Shown in pieces: positions 1 to 5,641 of a DNA stretch of 9,133 nt (within the stretch, counting starts at the first letter, position 1; every line of letters starts with the position of its first letter). Below the pieces are notes generated by a model. That model was not told the DNA's origin. It ran no database searches and saw only the letters and a list, made by a program, of their open reading frames with translations. Source of the stretch: Amphritea sp. Its GTDB lineage: Bacteria > Pseudomonadota > Gammaproteobacteria > Pseudomonadales > Nitrincolaceae. Location of the stretch: contig JAIBDA010000048.1 of assembly GCA_024679635.1 (NCBI GenBank), positions 1 to 9,133 on the forward strand, in the 5' to 3' direction. Both the position numbers and the translations under genes were made by a program.

Positions 1-50
1 TTGATCTCGGGTTTAACCTGCATCGCTGCAACAATTGAAGCTCTGTCCAT
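1..50 (-). CDS. nadE: 5' end of probable NH3-dependent NAD+ synthetase (partial)
   Basis: Reading the minus strand from the ATG at 50-48, sixteen codons stay open to the window edge and give MDRASIVAAMQVKPEI. This resembles the start of bacterial NadE, where a short amphipathic helix is followed by a 'KPxI' segment (E. coli has IIKALGAKPQI). NadE converts deamido-NAD to NAD+ in the cytoplasm. A GAGAG stretch about six bases upstream of the ATG can serve as a weak ribosome binding site. The gene runs in the same direction as bamD, but a terminator lies between them. The assignment rests on only 16 residues recalled from family knowledge, so another gene is possible; the catalytic part is outside the window. 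Confidence 0.5.
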   Translation of the reverse strand, partial: MDRASIVAAMQVKPEI

Positions 51-87
51 TATCTACTCTCGTGATTTGTGGCTTGATCTGTTGGTT

Positions 88-117
88 ATTCTAAGGGAAA
101 GCTGCAGAGGCTGTGAA
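88..117 (-). promoter_or_regulatory. Possible sigma-70 promoter for the leftward gene (nadE?)
   Basis: On the minus strand, TTCACA (117-112) and TAGAAT (93-88) are separated by 18 bases, giving a reasonable -35/-10 pair with a strong -10. Transcription would begin near 81, leaving a leader of about 30 bases before the ATG at 50. It lies downstream of the bamD terminator, so the leftward gene would have its own promoter. Based on sequence match only. Confidence 0.35.
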
Positions 118-160
118 GTGGTTTTCTGCAGGCGGACCAGGGCGGGTAAAATTGAATAAT

Positions 161-184
161 AAAAAAGGCGCCGAAGGGCGCCTT
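161..184 (-). terminator. Rho-independent terminator of bamD
   Basis: On the minus strand AAGGCGCC (184-177), a four-base CTTC loop and GGCGCC (172-167) form a GC-rich stem followed directly by six T residues (166-161). The hairpin begins 47 bases past the bamD stop codon. It is oriented to stop bamD transcription and to separate it from the next leftward gene. Confidence 0.85.
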
Positions 185-230
185 GTATCAATGCGATGCG
201 TAAATGCAGAAGTGTTGTTTACTTCTGCAC

Positions 231-1163
231 TTATTGCTCCTGCTCTTTTTCTTCGCTATCAAAAACGCCGAATGTCAGTCGGCTAAACCATGAACGTTCT
301 TGTTTTGGCTGTGCTGCCTGAGTTGTTCTAACAACCGGGCGTGCTGTTTCGTTGCTGCCTAGCAGTCCGAAAGTGGCGGTGCTTAACAGAGACTCTTTTT
401 TGGCGAGACTGATATTGGATTGATAGCCGGGGAAGTTAGCATCCAATACGGCTTGTGAGTCATCTGCTAAGTCGGCCATGCCCAGTTCAGAATAGGCCAG
501 TACCATGACTGAAAGAGCATCGGGGACCGCAGGGGTTTCCTGAAAGTTTTCCACGACATAGCGACCCCGGTTTGCTGCCGCGACCCAAGCTTCACGTTTC
601 ACATAATAACGGGCAACATGCACTTCGTAAGTGGCCAGTCGGTTTTTCAGGTAGGTCATCCGTTTCTGCGCATCGGGTGCGTATTGGCTATTCGGGAACC
701 GCGAAATCAGTTGCTGGAAACTCTGGAAGGATTCCAGAGCGTTGCCCGGATCACGTTGGGTCTCATCGATCGGCAGATACTTTTCGAAGAAGGTTCTGTC
801 TTGCTCAAAGGAGGTCAGGCCTTTCAGGTAGAGAGCGTAGTCTAAATTCGCATGGTTTGGGTTCAGGCGAATAAAGCGGTCCGCAGTAGCCCTTGCTGCT
901 TCTGGCTCGAAATTCTTGTGATAGGCAAAGATTAACTCAAGTTGAGCCTGATCTGAGAAGCGCCCGAATGGATAACGCGCTTCAAGTAGCTGTAGTTTTT
1001 CAATAGCAAACGGGTAGTTTTCCCCTTCAAGAAACCCCAGGGCGTCTTCATACAGCTCCTGTTCGGGAACATCCGGTGTTTCTTTTTCATCACCGCCAAA
1101 CCATGAGCAGCCAGAGGCCATCAGAGTGATAGAAACAATTGCAAGCAGCTTTGCCAGGCGCAT
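231..1163 (-). CDS. bamD: Outer membrane protein assembly factor BamD (lipoprotein)
   Basis: BamD (ComL/YfiO) is the essential lipoprotein of the BAM complex that inserts beta-barrel proteins into the outer membrane; it binds BamA and substrate from the periplasmic face. The 310-residue protein starts with a basic end and hydrophobic core (residues 1-18) ending in a lipobox-like ASGC, with Cys19 as the predicted lipidated residue and Ser at +2, consistent with outer-membrane sorting. Residues about 34-250 form the TPR-type helical repeats, with family-typical text such as [33 protein letters not shown] and [13 protein letters not shown]. coli BamD is about 245 residues; here the tail from about 250 onward is an extra, charged extension ending in EEKEQEQ. 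The start is supported by AGGA about nine bases before the ATG. The gene is divergent from rluD and ends before a terminator. Family call is firm; the role of the tail is unknown. Confidence 0.95.
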   Translation of the reverse strand: MRLAKLLAIVSITLMASGCSWFGGDEKETPDVPEQELYEDALGFLEGENYPFAIEKLQLLEARYPFGRFSDQAQLELIFAYHKNFEPEAARATADRFIRLNPNHANLDYALYLKGLTSFEQDRTFFEKYLPIDETQRDPGNALESFQSFQQLISRFPNSQYAPDAQKRMTYLKNRLATYEVHVARYYVKREAWVAAANRGRYVVENFQETPAVPDALSVMVLAYSELGMADLADDSQAVLDANFPGYQSNISLAKKESLLSTATFGLLGSNETARPVVRTTQAAQPKQERSWFSRLTFGVFDSEEKEQEQ

Positions 1164-1301
1164 AAAGATATATCCTGCTGTAAGTGAGAGTTTACCCTTG
1201 GATAACAGCGGCTACTGTTAGTTTCAGGTATACTGTGCAAAATTAATTCGGCCTATTTAAACATAACCTAAAGGCAAGCCAAAGCATCTCTGTGTTTTCC
1301 T

Positions 1302-1310
1302 TGCTATAAA
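1302..1310 (+). promoter_or_regulatory. Extended -10 promoter for rluD-pgeF
   Basis: The string TGCTATAAA matches an extended -10 element (TGnTATAAT) with one mismatch in the hexamer. No good -35 is present 16-18 bases upstream, as expected when the TG extension compensates. Transcription would start near 1317, about 34 bases before the rluD ATG. The ribosome binding site of rluD is weak (GAG about 13 bases from the ATG). Confidence 0.45.
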
Positions 1311-1350
1311 GCCGATATTTTCTTCATTTTTTCCGAGACTTAGATAAATC

Positions 1351-2319
1351 ATGACTGAGCAGGTTCAACTTAGTACAACGGTATCCGATGATCTTATCGG
1401 CAAACGACTGGATCAGGCCGTAGCCGAGCTTTATCCCGAGTACTCCCGATCCCGGCTACAGGGCTGGATTAAGGATGGTTGCGTCACCGTAGATGGTAAG
1501 GTGAAGCGTCAGCGGGATAAGCTAATGGGCGGTGAATTGTTGGTGATCGAGGCTGAGCTGGAGGTTATCGACCAGTTTAAAGCGATCGAGATGCCGTTGG
1601 ATATCGTCTATGAAGACGATGATATTATGATTATCAATAAACCAGCCAACTTAGTTGTTCATCCGGCAGCGGGTCATTGGGACGATACGTTGCTCAACGG
1701 CTTATTGCACTACTGTCCTGATATTGCTCAGGTACCGCGGGCGGGTATCGTTCATCGACTGGATATGGATACTACGGGCCTGATGGTCATAGCGAAAACG
1801 ATACAGGCGCAGACTGAGTTGGTGGCGCAGCTTCAGGATCGCTCAATGGGGCGTGAGTATGAAGCGATTGTAAACGGTGTTATGACCGGTGGTGGTACGG
1901 TTGATGAGACTTTGGGAAGGCATTCCCGAAACCGGCAGAAGATGGCAGTTGTTGGTGTAGGTAAAGAAGCCGTGACACATTATCGGGTACTGAATAAATT
2001 TCGTGCGCATACCCATATACGGCTGAAATTGGAAACCGGACGTACCCATCAGATTCGGGTGCATATGTCATATATTAATTATCCGGTGGTGGGTGATCAG
2101 CTGTATGGAGGACGTTTCCGTCTACCCAAGGGTATCAGTCCTCTGTTGCAGGGACGATTAAAGCGCTTTACACGTCAGGCACTCCATGCAAAACGCTTAG
2201 AGCTCTTTCATCCGGTGACCGGTGAGTTAATGGCCTGGGAAATTGATCTTCCTGATGATCTACAGAATTTGGTCGATAGCTTGAAAAAAGATGCCGATTA
2301 TCACGAAGTGGATCAGTGA
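1351..2319 (+). CDS. rluD: 23S rRNA pseudouridine(1911/1915/1917) synthase RluD
   Basis: RluD isomerises three uridines to pseudouridine in helix 69 of 23S rRNA, needed for normal large-subunit assembly and termination. The 322-residue protein (E. coli: 326) has an N-terminal S4 RNA-binding domain (about 16-64; LIGKRLDQAVAELYPEYSRS), then the RsuA/RluA catalytic domain. The signature HRLDMDTTG (135-143) carries the catalytic aspartate, Asp138. Other family blocks are INKPANLVVHPA (95-106) and ETGRTHQIRVHM (228-239). All expected motifs are intact. The last four bases overlap the start of pgeF, so the two are very likely co-transcribed and translationally coupled. Divergence from bamD is the arrangement I know from E. 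coli. RluD rather than RluA or RluC is supported by the S4 domain, the length and the bamD/pgeF context. Confidence 0.95.
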   Translation: MTEQVQLSTTVSDDLIGKRLDQAVAELYPEYSRSRLQGWIKDGCVTVDGKVKRQRDKLMGGELLVIEAELEVIDQFKAIEMPLDIVYEDDDIMIINKPANLVVHPAAGHWDDTLLNGLLHYCPDIAQVPRAGIVHRLDMDTTGLMVIAKTIQAQTELVAQLQDRSMGREYEAIVNGVMTGGGTVDETLGRHSRNRQKMAVVGVGKEAVTHYRVLNKFRAHTHIRLKLETGRTHQIRVHMSYINYPVVGDQLYGGRFRLPKGISPLLQGRLKRFTRQALHAKRLELFHPVTGELMAWEIDLPDDLQNLVDSLKKDADYHEVDQ

Positions 2320-3044
2320 AACTAATCTCTGCCGATTGGTCTGCCGCGGATAATATCCGGGCTGTAACGACCACCCGGTTGGGCGGTGCTAGCGTAGGGC
2401 CTTACGCCGGACTTAATCTGGGTGACCATGTTGATGATGCCCCGGACGCTGTGATTGAAAATAGAAAGCTACTGGTACAAAAGCTGGGGCTGCTTAAACA
2501 GCCTCAGTGGTTAAATCAGGTGCATGGTACTACGGTGATCAAGGCGTCAGATGAAGGCATAGCAGAGCAAGCTGATGCATGCTGGAGCGATGAGGTCGGT
2601 CAGGCCTGTATTGTCATGACGGCGGATTGTTTGCCAGTATTCTTTACTGATCTAAAAGGCACTCGTGTCGCTGTGGCGCACGCCGGTTGGCGTGGACTGG
2701 CTGATGGCGTATTGGAGCAGACTCTGAGTGTTTTTCCCGACCCATCTGCAGTCATGGCTTGGATGGGGCCGGCGATCGGTCAACAGGCATTCGAAGTGGG
2801 AGGGGAGGTCAGAGAGCAATTCTGTGATCTGCTTGAGGCTTCAGCCGTGGCTTTTCTTCCTTCAACGAACCAGGGAAAGTGGTTGGCAGATATCTACCAG
2901 CTTGCCAGGCTTCGGCTTGACCGGGCCGGAGTTCCTGAGATTGGTGGTGGTAATTATTGCACCGTCAGTCAGCCAGAGCTTTTCTACTCTTATCGGCGTG
3001 AGGCTGTTACGGGTCGAATGGCCAGTGTTATCTGGATAGACTGA
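2316..3044 (+). CDS. pgeF: PgeF/YfiH laccase-domain purine nucleoside phosphorylase-like protein
   Basis: This is a member of the DUF152/multicopper polyphenol oxidase family (YfiH). Homologues have been reported as purine nucleoside phosphorylase/adenosine deaminase enzymes, and E. coli PgeF is described as a peptidoglycan editing factor that limits misincorporation of serine into the stem peptide. The 242-residue protein has the three predicted metal ligands His70 (NQVHG), Cys105 (TADCLP) and His122 (AHAGWRG), followed by WMGPAIG (149-155) and the C-terminal YSYRRE (225-230). No signal peptide is visible, consistent with a cytoplasmic enzyme. It starts with GTG inside the rluD stop region (GTGA overlap), which favours translational coupling. 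There is no obvious terminator between it and feoA, so some readthrough into the iron operon is possible. Family is certain; the physiological role in this organism is not. Confidence 0.92.
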   Translation: MKLISADWSAADNIRAVTTTRLGGASVGPYAGLNLGDHVDDAPDAVIENRKLLVQKLGLLKQPQWLNQVHGTTVIKASDEGIAEQADACWSDEVGQACIVMTADCLPVFFTDLKGTRVAVAHAGWRGLADGVLEQTLSVFPDPSAVMAWMGPAIGQQAFEVGGEVREQFCDLLEASAVAFLPSTNQGKWLADIYQLARLRLDRAGVPEIGGGNYCTVSQPELFYSYRREAVTGRMASVIWID

Positions 3045-3072
3045 TCTGAGTCAATAAACCAGCGCTCACTTC

Positions 3073-3101
3073 TTGATTGCTTTTGATTACCATATGATAA
3101 T
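3073..3101 (+). promoter_or_regulatory. Sigma-70-type promoter of the feo operon
   Basis: TTGATT (3073-3078) and GATAAT (3096-3101) are spaced by exactly 17 bases, each one mismatch or two from consensus. Transcription would begin near 3108, giving a leader of about 20 bases before feoA. The -10 is embedded in the Fur box, the usual geometry for iron repression. Confidence 0.65.
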
Positions 3102-3114
3102 GGTTCTCATTAAC
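3096..3114 (+). promoter_or_regulatory. Fur box (iron-responsive operator) for feoAB
   Basis: GATAATGGTTCTCATTAAC matches the classic 19-bp Fur consensus at 15 of 19 positions by my count, including both outer halves. It covers the -10 and the predicted start of the feo promoter, so Fe2+-Fur binding would block RNA polymerase when iron is plentiful. Direct sequence match plus the ferrous-iron transport genes immediately downstream make this well supported. Confidence 0.8.
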
Positions 3115-3129
3115 TTCTAAGGCGCTGTG

Positions 3130-3357
3130 ATGACCCTGACTAAGCTGAGTGGCAAACAGAAAGCAAAAATTAAAGCATTAAGCGGTCCGGAACCGTTACG
3201 TCAGCGACTGGTTGCATTAGGTATCTTGCGCGGTTTACAGGTTTCAGTTGCAGCCACTTCTTTGTTTGGAAATCCTCGTACTTATATTATAGGTAAGCAG
3301 CAAATTTGCCTGCGTAACGAAGAAGCGGGTTATATTCAGGTGGAGTTACAAGCCTGA
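3130..3357 (+). CDS. feoA: Ferrous iron transport accessory protein FeoA
   Basis: FeoA is a small cytoplasmic SH3-like protein that partners FeoB in Fe2+ uptake. The 75-residue product carries the family pattern: LRQRLVALGILRGLQVSV in the first half and QICLRNEEAGYIQVE near the end. I chose ATG at 3130 because AAGG (3119-3122) sits seven bases upstream; a GTG directly before it at 3127 would add one residue and is only four bases from that site. The stop codon overlaps the feoB ATG by one base (TGATG), so translation is probably coupled. It lies about 20 bases downstream of the predicted Fur-controlled start site. Confidence 0.93.
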   Translation: MTLTKLSGKQKAKIKALSGPEPLRQRLVALGILRGLQVSVAATSLFGNPRTYIIGKQQICLRNEEAGYIQVELQA

Positions 3358-5309
3358 TGCCAGAGAGTTCCTCCTACACCATCGCCCTGATCGGTAATCC
3401 TAACTGCGGCAAAACGTCTCTGTTTAATCAGCTTACCGGTGCGCGACAGCGCACAGGCAATATGGCAGGTGTGACCGTTACCAGTAGAGAGGGGCAAAGA
3501 GAATGGAAAGGAGTCGACTTTCACTTTGTGGATCTACCGGGTATTTACTCGCTGGCCAACAGTCGGGTTGAAGAAACCGTAGCCCGTGATTACCTGAAGG
3601 ATACCCCCCCAGATCTTATTCTAAACGTGCTGGATGCAAATAATCTTGCGAGAAACTTTGCGCTGACGACTCAGTTGATGGAACAGGGGTTGCCAGTTGT
3701 CATCGCGTTAAATATGTTGGATGAGTTAGAAAAGCAAGGGCATGCTATTGATCTGGATGAGTTGAGTCGGGGCTTAATTAAACCTGTTATTGGCAGCGAT
3801 GGCAGAAGCAGTGCCCATATTCCGGAACTTCTGGATCTGTTGCTTGAAAATATACCTCAGCAGATTGAGGCTTTGTTGATCTCCTATGAGCCTCATCTCG
3901 AAGAGGCGATTGTCACACTTGAAGCTACCGGACTGGAACGCTGGCAAGCATTGCGCTGGCTTGAGTCCGCCGGTGAAGGTGTCGCGCTAGAGAGTGACGA
4001 GCAGGCTCGAATAAGTAATCAAGCTCTGAAATTGCTATCTAGTCGTCATGATGAATCTCCGGCTGAGATGGTGGCGGAAGGTCGCTATGGTTACATTCAT
4101 GGGTTACTGCATAAAAGTAGCAGTGAGCATCAGGATCAGTCGGCTGCGGATCACTGGCTGGATCGTATTACCCTGAATCGCTGGCTGGGAATGCCGGTCT
4201 TTGTCATGCTGCTGTGGTTGATGTTTGAGGCGACCTTTACGCTTGGAAGTTACCCGGCGGACTGGATAGATACTGCGGTTGGCTGGATTGGAGGGCAGGT
4301 GGGGGAATGGATGCCTGAGTCTCTGTTAAATGATCTGCTGGTGGAAGGACTCATCGCCGGGGTGGGTGGGGTACTGGTTTTTCTACCGAATGTTGTGTTG
4401 CTGTTCTTTTTTATCGCTTTGCTGGAGCAAAGTGGCTATATGGCTCGGGCCGCGTTTCTGATGGATAACCTGATGAGTAAAATCGGTTTGCACGGTAAGG
4501 CCTTTGTGCCCTTAGTAATGGGATTTGGTTGTAACGTTCCTGCGATTATGTCAGCTCGGACTATCGAAGAGCCCCGGGCACGGTTGATCACTATTTTGAT
4601 CAATCCTTTTATGAGTTGTTCTGCACGGCTACCGGTGTATGTATTGCTCGCAGGTATCTTCTTTGCTGAAAGCGCAGGTACTGTGCTTTTTGCTATGTAT
4701 ATGCTGGGTATACTGGTGGCCTTTAGTGTTGCAGCGATACTGGCGCGGACTATTCCTGCGCAACATGATGAAACTTTTATTATGGAACTGCCTCCCTGGC
4801 GCTTTCCTTCAGTTCGCTCAATGTTTCTGCATGTCTGGGATAAAGCGGGTGGCTTCCTGCATAAAATTGGCGGTGTTATTCTGGTAGGTTCGATTCTTAT
4901 CTGGCTGTTGCAGAGCTTTCCCCGTCAAGGTACTCCATGGCTAGAGCAATTGGGTCATTTCGTAGCCCCGGTGTTTTCACCAATGGGCTTTGGCTGGCAG
5001 GAAACCGTTGCGTTATTGTCAGGTTTTATCGCTAAAGAGGTTATTGCTGCTTCCTTAGTGGTGGTCTATCACACCGATATGAGCGATATGGCCGGTTTGC
5101 AGGCGGCAATGGGTGAAAATCTGGCGCCGGCTTCAGGTCTGGCGTTGATGGTATTTACTCTGCTGTATATGCCGTGTCTTGCGACAATCGCGACCATTCG
5201 TAGAGAAACTGGGAGTTGGCGTTGGGCGGGTACCTCAATCATGATGGGGCTAACTCTGGCCTGGCTCGGCTCATGGCTGGTTTATAATATTGCATCAATC
5301 TGGATGTAG
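3357..5309 (+). CDS. feoB: Ferrous iron transporter FeoB
   Basis: FeoB is the inner-membrane permease for Fe2+ uptake. The N-terminal G domain shows G1 GNPNCGKT (13-20), a G2 threonine near residue 40-42 (GVTVT), G3 DLPG (59-62), G4 NMLD (119-122) and a likely G5 around SDGRS (147-151). A helical region (about 170-270) leads to a membrane domain (about 278-650) with two Gate segments: MGFGCNVPA (388-396) and a second around 550-571. The three cysteines linked to transport in E. coli have counterparts: Cys392 in GCNVPA, Cys421 in SCSARLP and Cys607 in MPCLATI. At 650 residues it is shorter than E. coli FeoB (about 773); it ends right after the last membrane span, without the longer C-terminal part. 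AGGTGGAG (3338-3345) lies 11 bases before the ATG. Between feoA and a Cys-rich mini-protein gene; expected to be Fur-controlled. Confidence 0.96.
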   Translation: MPESSSYTIALIGNPNCGKTSLFNQLTGARQRTGNMAGVTVTSREGQREWKGVDFHFVDLPGIYSLANSRVEETVARDYLKDTPPDLILNVLDANNLARNFALTTQLMEQGLPVVIALNMLDELEKQGHAIDLDELSRGLIKPVIGSDGRSSAHIPELLDLLLENIPQQIEALLISYEPHLEEAIVTLEATGLERWQALRWLESAGEGVALESDEQARISNQALKLLSSRHDESPAEMVAEGRYGYIHGLLHKSSSEHQDQSAADHWLDRITLNRWLGMPVFVMLLWLMFEATFTLGSYPADWIDTAVGWIGGQVGEWMPESLLNDLLVEGLIAGVGGVLVFLPNVVLLFFFIALLEQSGYMARAAFLMDNLMSKIGLHGKAFVPLVMGFGCNVPAIMSARTIEEPRARLITILINPFMSCSARLPVYVLLAGIFFAESAGTVLFAMYMLGILVAFSVAAILARTIPAQHDETFIMELPPWRFPSVRSMFLHVWDKAGGFLHKIGGVILVGSILIWLLQSFPRQGTPWLEQLGHFVAPVFSPMGFGWQETVALLSGFIAKEVIAASLVVVYHTDMSDMAGLQAAMGENLAPASGLALMVFTLLYMPCLATIATIRRETGSWRWAGTSIMMGLTLAWLGSWLVYNIASIWM

Positions 5310-5324
5310 GCAGAGCATTAATCT

Positions 5325-5483
5325 ATGACTCAGTTTGACTGGTTGGTTTTAGTCGTTGTGGTTGCGTTATTGGCATTGTGGTTCAGCCGCTATATCTATC
5401 GTGCGTTCAATAAGAAATGCAGTAGTCGCGGGTGCAGTAATTGCACCGGCTGCGGGCAAAGTGATCACCCCTCTTCAAAATAA
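5325..5483 (+). CDS. FeoB-associated Cys-rich membrane protein (52 aa)
   Basis: A short open frame begins 15 bases after the feoB stop and encodes 52 residues. Residues 4-20 (FDWLVLVVVVALLALWF) form one hydrophobic span, followed by a basic stretch SRYIYRAFNKK and then four cysteines, Cys32, Cys37, Cys40 and Cys43, spaced C-x4-C-x2-C-x2-C, with Gly and Ser between them. This fits the small 'FeoB-associated Cys-rich membrane protein' family found next to feoB. By the positive-inside rule the Cys-rich tail would be cytoplasmic. The cysteines could bind iron or an Fe-S cluster, or aid FeoB, but no function has been shown to my knowledge. It occupies the position that feoC has in enteric operons, though it is unrelated by sequence. 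No strong ribosome binding site is seen; coupling to feoB is likely. Confidence 0.82.
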   Translation: MTQFDWLVLVVVVALLALWFSRYIYRAFNKKCSSRGCSNCTGCGQSDHPSSK

Positions 5484-5510
5484 TGCTGTATAGATTATCC
5501 CTGTAAATAT

Positions 5511-5526
5511 ATAAGTGATTACTTAT
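5511..5526. other. AT-rich inverted repeat upstream of the clpB promoter
   Basis: ATAAGT, a GATT spacer and ACTTAT form a perfect 6-bp inverted repeat that ends six bases before the putative clpB -35. It could be an operator or a weak hairpin at the end of the feo transcript; it lacks GC pairs and a T-run, so it is not a convincing terminator. No known regulator site is recognised. Confidence 0.3.
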
Positions 5527-5532
5527 GTAACC

Positions 5533-5560
5533 CTTGAAAACCTCCTGTGCTACCTATACT
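5533..5560 (+). promoter_or_regulatory. Probable heat-shock (sigma-32-like) promoter of clpB
   Basis: CTTGAAA (5533-5539) is a perfect match to the -35 of sigma-32 promoters. The -10 region is less clear: CCTATACT (5553-5560), 13 bases downstream, keeps the leading CC and final T of CCCCATNT but also contains a sigma-70-like TATACT (5555-5560) 15 bases after TTGAAA. Either sigma factor could use it. Transcription would start near 5567, giving a leader of about 75 bases. The placement before clpB, a heat-shock gene, supports the call. Confidence 0.55.
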
Positions 5561-5630
5561 TAGTAGATAAAGTAATGAAACCTGCCGTCCGCTTTGATGA
5601 AAGCTCAAAACCGGCTGGGTGACACCGATT

Positions 5631-5638
5631 AGGAGGGG
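5631..5638 (+). promoter_or_regulatory. Very strong ribosome binding site of clpB
   Basis: AGGAGGGG lies three to eleven bases before the ATG at 5642, with AGGAGG spaced five bases from it. It is the strongest Shine-Dalgarno sequence in the window and fixes the clpB start. Confidence 0.85.
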
Positions 5639-5641
5639 AAT

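Noticed and set aside
572..874. Plus-strand open frames inside bamD, and similar ones inside rluD, pgeF, feoB and clpB.
   Set aside because: They overlap firmly identified genes in other frames, have no recognisable domains and no good ribosome binding sites; they are shadows of codon bias.
1191..1260. Sigma-E-like promoter for bamD on the minus strand (GAATTA, 16 bases, CTGAAA).
   Set aside because: The match to the GGAACTT/TCTGA consensus is poor, though sigma-E control of bamD is known in E. coli. No convincing sigma-70 pair was found either, so the bamD promoter is left unassigned.
5541..5636. CCTCCT (5541-5546) is the exact complement of the clpB Shine-Dalgarno AGGAGG (5631-5636), suggesting an RNA thermometer.
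   Set aside because: CCTCCT lies in the spacer of the putative promoter, upstream of the expected start site, so it would not be in the main clpB transcript. It could matter only on a readthrough RNA from feo.
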